This document shows positions 5,775-11,886 of a stretch of DNA of 12,463 bases, piece by piece. The notes under the pieces are model-generated. The model was not told where the DNA came from and ran no database searches. It saw nothing but the letters and a program-made list of their open reading frames with translations. How positions within the stretch are numbered: the stretch's first letter is position 1; every line of letters starts with the position of its first letter. Both the position numbers and the translations under genes were made by a program. Source of the DNA: an uncultured Erysipelotrichaceae bacterium (GTDB lineage: Bacteria > Bacillota_I > Bacilli_A > Erysipelotrichales > Coprobacillaceae); NCBI GenBank assembly GCA_947573745.1, contig CANPGX010000015.1, forward strand, positions 1-12,463, in the 5' to 3' direction.

Positions 5775-6582
5775 TATAACTTTATCACAAGCACAGTCAC
5801 TAAATGTAGATATGGTTAGCTTAAAAGTTATTTTTAATGAAGAGGTATATGAGGATCAAAGGACATTAAGCACACAAGCGTTTTATCAAAAGATGGAAAA
5901 CAGTGATCTATTACCGACAACATCACAGCCATCACCACAAGATTTTTTAACTTACTTTGAAGATGTTAAAGCAAAAAAAGAAGAAATGATCGTTATTGTA
6001 TTATCAAGTGCATTAAGTGGAACGTATCAAAGTGCTATGATCGCTAAATCGTTGTGTGAATATGAAAAGATTTATATTATTGATAGTATGACAACAACTT
6101 TAGGATTACAAGCGCTGGTCCATGTAGCTATACAGTTAAGACAGGAAGGAAAAGATACATTAGACATTGTAGAAACCTTAGAACAATTAAAATATAAGAT
6201 AAGATTAGTAGCTTTAGTAGATACTTTAGATAATCTTATTAGAGGTGGAAGATTATCTAAAAGTGCAGGATTTGCTGGTAAACTTTTAAAAGTGAAACCT
6301 TTATTGTCATTAAATCAAGGTCAACTGGGTGTTTTTTCTAAAGCACGTGGTCATCATAAAGCGATGTTAGGGATGATGCAAGAAATAGAAAAACAAGGAG
6401 GTATAGATACGCATTATCCTGTTTACTTTGGTTATACAGGTCTTGATGATCCATTGGCACCTTTGATAGCTTTGGTGAAAGAACAATATTCTTTAGAAAA
6501 AGAATACCAAAGTTGTATCGGTCCAGTCATCGGTGTTCATGCTGGCAGCGGGGCTTTAGGAGTAGCTTATTTTATAAAATAG
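5746..6582 (+). CDS. DegV-family fatty-acid-binding protein (FakB-like)
   Basis: A 278-residue cytosolic protein of the DegV family, whose studied members (FakB) bind a fatty acid and present its carboxylate to the kinase FakA. Visible family motifs are TDTTSD (5-10), PTTSQPSPQDF (57-67) and SSALSGTYQSA (87-97). IIDS (111-114), DTLDNLIRGGRLSK (159-172) and IGPVIGVHAGSGALG (258-272), with the conserved His265, complete the set. The start ATG at 5746 has GGAGG 9 bases upstream, inside the marR coding sequence, and ends the gene pair with a terminator. Many Bacillota carry several DegV paralogues differing in acyl-chain preference; which chain this one takes cannot be told. No fakA gene lies in the window, so the kinase must be elsewhere if the FakB role holds. 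Confidence 0.92.
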   Translation: MRILTDTTSDITLSQAQSLNVDMVSLKVIFNEEVYEDQRTLSTQAFYQKMENSDLLPTTSQPSPQDFLTYFEDVKAKKEEMIVIVLSSALSGTYQSAMIAKSLCEYEKIYIIDSMTTTLGLQALVHVAIQLRQEGKDTLDIVETLEQLKYKIRLVALVDTLDNLIRGGRLSKSAGFAGKLLKVKPLLSLNQGQLGVFSKARGHHKAMLGMMQEIEKQGGIDTHYPVYFGYTGLDDPLAPLIALVKEQYSLEKEYQSCIGPVIGVHAGSGALGVAYFIK

Positions 6583-6608
6583 GAATGGGAAAAAGCCCAT
6601 TTCTTTTT
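6582..6608 (+). terminator. Terminator after degV
   Basis: An 8-bp stem including one G-T pair (6582-6589 with 6596-6603), GGG/CCC next to a six-base AAAAAG loop, is followed by TTTTTG. It starts at the last base of the degV stop codon. Confidence 0.75.
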
Positions 6609-6666
6609 GTTTAAAGCAATGAATATTTTTTCAGTCATATTTTAATGAAATTATGCTCTAATTTAT

Positions 6667-6695
6667 TTGACTTTATGTGGGTTTCATGATATTTT
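6667..6695 (+). promoter_or_regulatory. Promoter of argS-rpoE
   Basis: TTGACT (6667-6672) is followed after 17 bases by TATTTT (6690-6695) with an extended TG (TGATATTTT). The leader to the ATG at 6741 would be about 40 bases. It holds no T-box specifier hairpin or other recognisable riboswitch. Confidence 0.55.
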
Positions 6696-6740
6696 TTTAA
6701 ATTGTACAGTACGTGTATCAATGGAAGAAGGAGGCAATTT

Positions 6741-8396
6741 ATGGCTCTAAATAAAATAGAAGCATTATTAAAAAAAGTATTAAAAGAAGCAGTGCTTAAA
6801 AGCAGTGCAATAGAAGACTATACAGAAGAAAACATCATGATTGATATTCCAAAAGATCAAGCACACGGAGACTACTCAACAAATTTAGCAATGCAATTGA
6901 CTAAAATATTAAAAAAGAATCCACGTCTTATTGCCGAAGATATTGTCAACCATCTAGACATGGAGGAAGCTAATATTGAAAAAGTAGAGATTGCTGGTCC
7001 AGGATTTATCAATTTATTTATGAAAAAAGATGCTTTGATGTCTGTCATTCAAGAGGTTATCACACAAAAAGATCATTATGGACATAGTGATTATGGACAA
7101 GGCATACGTTATAATATTGAATTCGTCTCAGCTAATCCAACTGGCTCTCTTCATTTAGGACATGCCAAAGGGGCTGCTGTAGGGGATAGTATCTGTCGTA
7201 TTATGGAAGCAGCTGGTTACAATGTGACTAGAGAATATTATATCAATGATGCTGGTAATCAAATCACTAATCTTGGATTATCTTTATATGCACGTTATCT
7301 ACAATCTTTTGGAAAAGAAGCAACTTTACCTGAAGATGGATATCATGGACAAGATATCATTGATATTGCCAAGAAAATCAAGGAAGAGATTGGTGATCGC
7401 TATTTAAATGATGATACTGGTGCTTTAGATTATTTCAAGGAAGCTGGTAAAAAAGCAGAACTTGCAAAAATCAAAGAAATTTTAGAAGAGTATCGTGTTC
7501 ATTATGATGTTTGGTTTTCAGAAACCTCTTTATATAAAGAAAATCGTATTAAACCTACGCTTCGTTTATTAAAAGAAAAAGGTTATACTTATGAACAAGA
7601 TGATGCCCTTTGGTTTAAGTCAACTTGCTTTGGTGATGATAAAGATAGAGTGTTAATTAAAGGCGATGGTAGTTATACGTATTTGACACCAGATATCAGT
7701 TATCACTTAAATAAATTAGATCGTGGTTATGAATATCTTGTCGATATCCTAGGGGCTGATCATCATGGCTATATTCATCGTATGAAGGCAGCAATACAAG
7801 CTTTAGGATATAATGCAGATCAGTTAAATATTGATATTATGCAAATGGTGCGTATGGTTGAAAATGGAGAAGAAGTTAAGATGAGTAAACGTACAGGTAA
7901 TGCCATTACGATCAAGACATTGATTGAAGAAATTGGTGTTGATGCATCACGCTACTTCTTTGTAGCAAAAGCACCGAATACCCATTTTGATTTTGATTTA
8001 GGACTAGCAAAATCACAATCCAATGAAAATCCAGTTTATTACGCACAGTATGCTCATGCTAGAATGTGTTCTATTTTAAGCCAAGCCCAAGGTCGTATAG
8101 AAAAGGCTAAACAGTATGATTTGCTTGTTCATCCAAAAGAGGTTGAACTAGTTAAACATATCAATGAATTTAAAAATACTATTATTTCGAGTGCTAAAGA
8201 AAGAATGCCACATAAGATTGCCAATTATATTCAACGTTTAGCGATGCTGTTTCATAGTTTTTATAATGAATGTAAAGTTATTGATGACAATCATATGGCA
8301 TTAAGCAGTCAACGTTTAGCACTTGTAGAAGCAACAAAAATTACATTAAAAAATGCATTAGATTTAATCGGTGTTTCTGCACCTGAAAAAATGTAG
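6741..8396 (+). CDS. argS: Arginyl-tRNA synthetase
   Basis: Class I aminoacyl-tRNA synthetase that charges tRNA-Arg in the cytosol. The 551-residue protein has the full family layout: an N-terminal additional domain (about 1-110), then the Rossmann catalytic domain with SANPTGSLHLGHAKG carrying the HIGH-type signature HLGH (138-141). YYINDAGNQ (166-174), LGADHHGY (337-344) and the KMSK signature at 380-383 follow, then the DALR anticodon-binding domain (about 435-551). The ATG at 6741 is preceded by AAGGAGG at 7 bases. The frame stays open upstream to a TTG at 6702, but that start has no ribosome binding site and would place the real one inside the coding sequence. Its stop codon overlaps the ribosome binding site of rpoE, so the two are cotranscribed. 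Confidence 0.98.
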   Translation: MALNKIEALLKKVLKEAVLKSSAIEDYTEENIMIDIPKDQAHGDYSTNLAMQLTKILKKNPRLIAEDIVNHLDMEEANIEKVEIAGPGFINLFMKKDALMSVIQEVITQKDHYGHSDYGQGIRYNIEFVSANPTGSLHLGHAKGAAVGDSICRIMEAAGYNVTREYYINDAGNQITNLGLSLYARYLQSFGKEATLPEDGYHGQDIIDIAKKIKEEIGDRYLNDDTGALDYFKEAGKKAELAKIKEILEEYRVHYDVWFSETSLYKENRIKPTLRLLKEKGYTYEQDDALWFKSTCFGDDKDRVLIKGDGSYTYLTPDISYHLNKLDRGYEYLVDILGADHHGYIHRMKAAIQALGYNADQLNIDIMQMVRMVENGEEVKMSKRTGNAITIKTLIEEIGVDASRYFFVAKAPNTHFDFDLGLAKSQSNENPVYYAQYAHARMCSILSQAQGRIEKAKQYDLLVHPKEVELVKHINEFKNTIISSAKERMPHKIANYIQRLAMLFHSFYNECKVIDDNHMALSSQRLALVEATKITLKNALDLIGVSAPEKM

Positions 8397-8408
8397 GAGG
8401 ATAGAAAA

Positions 8409-8891
8409 ATGGATCATGGACAAAATTCAATGGTAGATATCGCTTATGATTTGATGACAAAAAAGAAAAAAGCAGTGGAATTCGTTAAGTTGTGGCAAGA
8501 AGTTTGCGAAATTAAAGGCTTTACACCAGAACAAAAAGAAGAAAAACAATCTTTATTTTATACGAATATCACACTAGACGGTCGTTTTATTACAACCGGT
8601 GAAAACCGTTGGGATTTAAGAAGTCGTCATAAATTCAGTGAAGTTCATATTGATATGAACGACATCTACAATGAAGAAGATATCGAAGAAGAAATAGAAT
8701 GGAAATTACGGGAATTAATTGAAAATAAAAATTATTTTGGAGTAGAAGAATTGTTAGAAGGGGAGAATATTTCCAAAGAAAAAATCGCTACTTTTTTAAA
8801 ATTGCAGGAATTAGAAGAAGATGAAGAAGAACTTCTAGACGATGAAGATGATGATGCTGAAATGGAAGAAGATAGCTACGATGATGAATAA
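8409..8891 (+). CDS. rpoE: DNA-directed RNA polymerase delta subunit
   Basis: Delta is a small RNA polymerase accessory subunit of Bacillota outside the Clostridia. It aids enzyme recycling and sharpens response to initiating NTP levels. This 160-residue protein has the folded HARE-HTH domain (about 7-76), with FYTNITLDGRFITTGENRWDLRSR spanning 50-73, a middle Glu-rich segment, and a highly acidic disordered tail (133-160) of almost only Glu and Asp. A strong AGGAGG lies 8 bases before the ATG and overlaps the argS stop, with 12 bases between genes. The argS-rpoE pairing is familiar in Bacillota. The usual neighbour pyrG does not follow here; a ROK regulator does, after a terminator. Confidence 0.93.
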   Translation: MDHGQNSMVDIAYDLMTKKKKAVEFVKLWQEVCEIKGFTPEQKEEKQSLFYTNITLDGRFITTGENRWDLRSRHKFSEVHIDMNDIYNEEDIEEEIEWKLRELIENKNYFGVEELLEGENISKEKIATFLKLQELEEDEEELLDDEDDDAEMEEDSYDDE

Positions 8892-8904
8892 TCATGAAGT
8901 CATG

Positions 8905-8937
8905 GTGAATCTCTTATTTTAAGGGATTCACTTTTTT
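8905..8937 (+). terminator. Terminator after rpoE
   Basis: An 11-bp stem with one G-T pair (8905-8915 with 8921-8931) and a five-base loop is followed by six T. It closes the argS-rpoE transcript. Confidence 0.88.
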
Positions 8938-8956
8938 GTTTTAATAAGGGAAGGAC

Positions 8957-8985
8957 TTGAAAATCATCGCAATGTATTGTACACT
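8957..8985 (+). promoter_or_regulatory. Promoter of the ROK gene
   Basis: TTGAAA (8957-8962) and TACACT (8980-8985) are 17 bases apart. The inverted arms ACTTT (8983-8987) and AAAGT (8994-8998) begin inside the -10 and cover the expected start point. The same pentamers recur downstream of the dehydrogenase promoter, which hints at a shared regulator. Confidence 0.5.
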
Positions 8986-9021
8986 TTTTTACTAAAGTAG
9001 AGAATCAAAGGAGATAGGGAT

Positions 9022-10107
9022 ATGATATCTAATAAAGCTAAAATCGCAAAATTCATCTTAAAAAATAAAGAAATTTCAAAACCAGAAATAGCGACACAAT
9101 TGGATTTAAGTATGCCTACCGTCCTTCAAATCGTCAAAAATCTTATCGATGAAGGTTTGGTCGTACAATCTGGCAAGCAAGCTTCTAAAGGGGGACGAAA
9201 AGCAACGGCCTTATCTATTGCTGAAGATTTTATTTTTTCAATAGGAATTGATATTACAGCAAACCATGTGAGTTATGTGGCGATTGATTTAAATAGACAT
9301 GTTGTAGGAAAATTAAGAATGAAGAAGCGTTTTGAACATGTGCTTAGTTATTATGAAGATCTTCAATATCATTTAGACCATTTTCTACAGGAAATAGATT
9401 TACCGAGAGAAAAAATTTTAGGCATTGGCGTGTCTCTTCCAGGAATTATTGATCGTTCTAAACAAATGTTAATTCGTTCTCATGTTTTAAAGCAAAATCA
9501 CGTTTCGTTAAAATTCCTGGAATCTCTTTTTGATTATCCTATATTTTTTGAAAATGATGCGAATAGCGCTTTGTTTGCAGAAATGAGTTATATTAAAAAG
9601 AATACTATTTATGTTTCCTTAAGCAATAGTGTAGGAGGGTCTATATGTATTGACCAGTCTATTTATATGGGAGATGGCTTTAAAAGTGCAGAATTTGGTC
9701 ATATGATCATTATACCAGATGGTGAAGTTTGTTATTGTGGGAAAAAAGGTTGTGCTGATGCTTATTGTTCTGCTCAAGTGCTTTTAAAATATGCAGATTC
9801 TTTAGAACAATTTTTTGAACGGCTAAATCAAGGGGATGCCAGAATACAAGAAGCTTGGCAACGATACTTGGATCATTTATCGATTCTAGTTTCTAATTTA
9901 AGAATGACTTTTGATTGTGATATTATGCTTGGTGGTTATGTAGGGGGATATATGAAACAGTATATGGCAGAGTTTTATCAAAAGGTCATGAGATATAACT
10001 TGTTTGATGAAGATACGACATATTTGAAAAATTGTCATTATGAAAAAGAAGCTTCAGCTATCGGTGTAGCACTTCATTTTGTAGAAAATTACTTTAATAA
10101 ACTTTAA
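9022..10107 (+). CDS. ROK-family transcriptional regulator (NagC/XylR type)
   Basis: A 361-residue protein with an N-terminal helix-turn-helix (about 17-48, SKPEIATQLDLSMPTVLQIVKNL) joined to a full ROK sugar-binding domain. The HTH marks it as a regulator, not a plain sugar kinase. In the ROK part IGIDI (74-78) is the first strand, GIGVSLPGIID follows (134-144), and FENDANSALFAE holds Asp179 at the catalytic position. His227 in EFGHM and Cys237, Cys239 and Cys244 in CYCGKKGC make the usual zinc site. Asp246 stands where many ROK proteins have Glu. ROK regulators sense sugars or sugar phosphates and usually control nearby catabolic genes, here probably the dehydrogenase and VOC genes. The ATG follows AAGGAG at about 8 bases. 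The sugar cannot be predicted. Confidence 0.9.
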   Translation: MISNKAKIAKFILKNKEISKPEIATQLDLSMPTVLQIVKNLIDEGLVVQSGKQASKGGRKATALSIAEDFIFSIGIDITANHVSYVAIDLNRHVVGKLRMKKRFEHVLSYYEDLQYHLDHFLQEIDLPREKILGIGVSLPGIIDRSKQMLIRSHVLKQNHVSLKFLESLFDYPIFFENDANSALFAEMSYIKKNTIYVSLSNSVGGSICIDQSIYMGDGFKSAEFGHMIIIPDGEVCYCGKKGCADAYCSAQVLLKYADSLEQFFERLNQGDARIQEAWQRYLDHLSILVSNLRMTFDCDIMLGGYVGGYMKQYMAEFYQKVMRYNLFDEDTTYLKNCHYEKEASAIGVALHFVENYFNKL

Positions 10108-10111
10108 CATC

Positions 10112-10140
10112 TTGACAATAAGAAAGAAACTTTTCATAAT
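10112..10140 (+). promoter_or_regulatory. Strong promoter of the dehydrogenase-VOC operon
   Basis: A perfect TTGACA (10112-10117) is separated by 17 bases from CATAAT (10135-10140), one base from consensus. The start point should fall near 10147. The presence of a near-consensus promoter directly followed by a symmetric element suggests expression held down by a repressor. Confidence 0.7.
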
Positions 10141-10148
10141 ATATTTAA

Positions 10149-10178
10149 GGACTTTATTAAACCACTTTATAAAAGTCT
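10149..10178. promoter_or_regulatory. Inverted repeat after the dehydrogenase promoter, candidate ROK operator
   Basis: Two 13-base arms (10149-10161 and 10166-10178), matching in 10 of 13 positions, flank CCAC. The outer arms read GGACTTT and AAAGTCT. Within it lies a tighter ACTTT-N3-AAAGT element (10164-10176). No U-run follows, so it is not a terminator. It starts about two bases after the expected transcription start, a position suited to a repressor. Confidence 0.5.
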
Positions 10179-10215
10179 ATCATGAATGAATTATATTGAA
10201 AAGGAGAAAGAAAAG

Positions 10216-11241
10216 ATGTTACAACAAGTTATGACGGCACCAGGAGTCATTGAGTTTAAAGAAGTTCCAGTGCCACAAGTGGAAGATGATCAAGTTTTAA
10301 TTAAAATTATGAAAATCGGTGTATGTGGATCAGATATTCATGTTTATCATGGTAAACATCCATTTACTTCTTATCCAGTAACGCAAGGTCATGAAGTTTC
10401 TGGAGAAATTGTTGAAGTTGGTAAAGCTGTTTCTAACTTTAAGGTAGGACAAAAGGTAACTATTCAGCCACAAGTTGTATGTGGACATTGTCACCCATGT
10501 ACACATGGGAAATATAATCTTTGTGAAGAACTTAAAGTTATGGGATTCCAAACAACAGGAACAGCCTCACATTATTTTGCAGTAGATGCCAAAAAGGTAA
10601 CTTTGCTTCCTGAGGAAATGTCATTCGATGAAGGTGCTATGATTGAACCATTAGCTGTAGCCGTACATGCATTAAGACGTGTTGGGGATGTTCAAGGCAT
10701 GAATATTGCGGTACTAGGTGCAGGCCCTATTGGTATCTTAGTAGCACAAACAGCTAAAGGTATGGGCGCTAAGCAAGTTCTTATTACAGATGTCAGTGAT
10801 GTACGTTTAGCTAAAGCTAAAGAATGTGGTGTAGATTTCTGCATCAATACAAAAGAGAAAAACTTTGGAGAAGCGATGTTAGAAAACTTTGGTCCTGACA
10901 AAGCAGATGTGATTTATGATTGTGCTGGTAATGATATGACAATGGGACAGGCTATTCAATATGCTCGTAAAGGAAGTACGATTGTTCTAGTGGCTGTATT
11001 CTCAGATATGGCAAAAATAGATTTAGCTGTTTTAAATGATCATGAATTAGATTTAAATACGTCTATGATGTATCGAAATGAAGATTATGTTGAAGCTATT
11101 CAGTTAGTCAATGATGGAAAAGTCAGCTTGAAACCATTGATTTCAAAACATTTTGCATTCAAAGACTATTTAAAGGCTTATCAATATATTGATGAAAATC
11201 GAGAAACAACGATGAAAGTCATCATTAACGTACAAGAATAA
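10216..11241 (+). CDS. Zinc-dependent medium-chain dehydrogenase, sorbitol/polyol dehydrogenase-like
   Basis: A 341-residue NAD(P)-dependent alcohol dehydrogenase of the zinc MDR superfamily that oxidises a secondary alcohol of a sugar alcohol or sugar acid. Catalytic zinc ligands are Cys37 (GVCGSDIH), His59 and Glu60 (QGHEVSG) and Glu144 in IEPLAVAVHA, a feature of the sorbitol and threonine dehydrogenase branch. The structural zinc site is complete: Cys89, Cys92, Cys95, Cys103. The Rossmann motif is GAGPIG (168-173), and Asp192 at the end of the second strand suggests NAD over NADP. The ATG at 10216 has AAGGAG at 9 bases; an ATG at 10186 would add ten residues that include this site. It is followed after 13 bases by a VOC gene and preceded by a ROK regulator, which points to carbohydrate metabolism. 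The exact substrate is unknown. Confidence 0.9.
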   Translation: MLQQVMTAPGVIEFKEVPVPQVEDDQVLIKIMKIGVCGSDIHVYHGKHPFTSYPVTQGHEVSGEIVEVGKAVSNFKVGQKVTIQPQVVCGHCHPCTHGKYNLCEELKVMGFQTTGTASHYFAVDAKKVTLLPEEMSFDEGAMIEPLAVAVHALRRVGDVQGMNIAVLGAGPIGILVAQTAKGMGAKQVLITDVSDVRLAKAKECGVDFCINTKEKNFGEAMLENFGPDKADVIYDCAGNDMTMGQAIQYARKGSTIVLVAVFSDMAKIDLAVLNDHELDLNTSMMYRNEDYVEAIQLVNDGKVSLKPLISKHFAFKDYLKAYQYIDENRETTMKVIINVQE

Positions 11242-11254
11242 ACGAGGTATATTT

Positions 11255-11641
11255 ATGAAGAATAATTTAACTGGATTGCAACATATCGGTATACCTACAA
11301 ATGATTTGGATAGTACCGTTGCCTTTTATGAACACTTAGGATTTGAAGTTGCTTTAAAAGTTCTTAATGAGGAAGCCAATGAAAGAGTCGCTTTTTTGAA
11401 ACTAGGTGATTTTGTGATTGAAAGTTATGAAAATCACCAAGCTGCTTTATGTGATGGTGCCATCAATCATATTGCCATCAATGTAAAGTCTATTGAAGAG
11501 GCCTATGAATGGATCATGCAACAGGGTTTGAATAATACACAGGATGATATCCACTTTTTACCTTTTTGGGAAAAGGGTGTTAAGTTCTTTACAATAGAAG
11601 GTCCTAATAAAGAAAGAATTGAATTTAGTCAATATCTTTAA
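11255..11641 (+). CDS. VOC-family protein, glyoxalase-like
   Basis: A 128-residue vicinal oxygen chelate protein, beginning LQHIGIPTNDLDSTVAFYEHLGFEV, which is typical of lactoylglutathione-lyase-like members. The usual four ligands can be placed at His10, Glu56 (FVIESYE), His72 (INHIAINV) and Glu123 (RIEFSQ), so metal binding is likely. GAGG lies 7 bases before the ATG, and only 13 bases separate it from the dehydrogenase, so they share a transcript that ends at the terminator behind this gene. It is a distant paralogue of the VOC gene at 342-725, sharing fold motifs but little else. Possible roles are an isomerase or epimerase acting with the dehydrogenase, or removal of a reactive aldehyde. 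The substrate is not predictable. Confidence 0.87.
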   Translation: MKNNLTGLQHIGIPTNDLDSTVAFYEHLGFEVALKVLNEEANERVAFLKLGDFVIESYENHQAALCDGAINHIAINVKSIEEAYEWIMQQGLNNTQDDIHFLPFWEKGVKFFTIEGPNKERIEFSQYL

Positions 11642-11648
11642 AATCAAG

Positions 11649-11682
11649 AAGTCTCATTTTCTTTCAAAATGGGACTTTTTTT
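11649..11682 (+). terminator. Terminator after the dehydrogenase-VOC operon
   Basis: A 12-bp stem with one G-T pair (11649-11660 with 11666-11677) and the loop CTTTC is followed by five further T. It is a textbook rho-independent hairpin. Confidence 0.9.
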
Positions 11683-11741
11683 CATAAATAATAATCATAT
11701 GAGATACACAAAAAGGGAGTATTTTACCATGCTTGGTTAGT

Positions 11742-11775
11742 TTTTTGATAGATTTTTTTAAAAAATCATCAAAAA
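11742..11775. repeat. AT-rich inverted repeat in the leader region upstream of the lipoprotein gene
   Basis: TTTTTGAT and GATTTTTT on the left (11742-11759, with one extra A between) pair with AAAAAATC and ATCAAAAA on the right (11760-11775). The stem would be about 16 bp with one bulged A and almost no loop until it frays. No U-run follows. It lies between the preceding terminator and the lipoprotein promoter, in a 245-base gap with no other gene. Its role is unknown. Confidence 0.5.
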
Positions 11776-11797
11776 GAATAATCCATAAGATAGATGC

Positions 11798-11826
11798 TTG
11801 ACAAAGAAAAAAATATTAAATATATT
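11798..11826 (+). promoter_or_regulatory. Promoter of the CAP-domain lipoprotein gene
   Basis: A perfect TTGACA (11798-11803) and TATATT (11821-11826) are exactly 17 bases apart. The start point near 11833 gives a leader of about 54 bases before the ATG at 11887. Confidence 0.75.
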
Positions 11827-11886
11827 TTGATTGTGAAAATCATATATTTCATAAAAAACGAAAATCTAGATAAAGGGGTAAAGAAA

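Noticed and set aside
6702..6740. Upstream TTG start that would extend ArgS by 13 residues
   Set aside because: The AAGGAGG lies inside this stretch, 7 bases before the ATG at 6741, and no ribosome binding site precedes the TTG. Family N-termini also fit the ATG.
6609..6740. T-box leader upstream of argS
   Set aside because: No T-box consensus, specifier stem or terminator/antiterminator pair is visible in the short stretch before the start codon.
8957..8970. Possible CcpA catabolite-repression site near the ROK promoter
   Set aside because: TGAAAATCATCGCA lacks the central CG and differs from the cre consensus at several fixed positions.
10149..10178. Terminator after the ROK gene
   Set aside because: The inverted repeat has mismatched arms, is not followed by a U-run, and lies downstream of the next promoter, so an operator is more likely.
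10186..10215. Upstream ATG extending the dehydrogenase by ten residues
   Set aside because: The extension (MNYIEKEKEK) is just the ribosome binding site region translated; the family start matches MLQQVMTAPG at 10216.
10330..10901. Minus-strand open frames at 10330-10551 and 10692-10901
   Set aside because: Both are antisense to the dehydrogenase, whose zinc and NAD motifs are intact in these regions.
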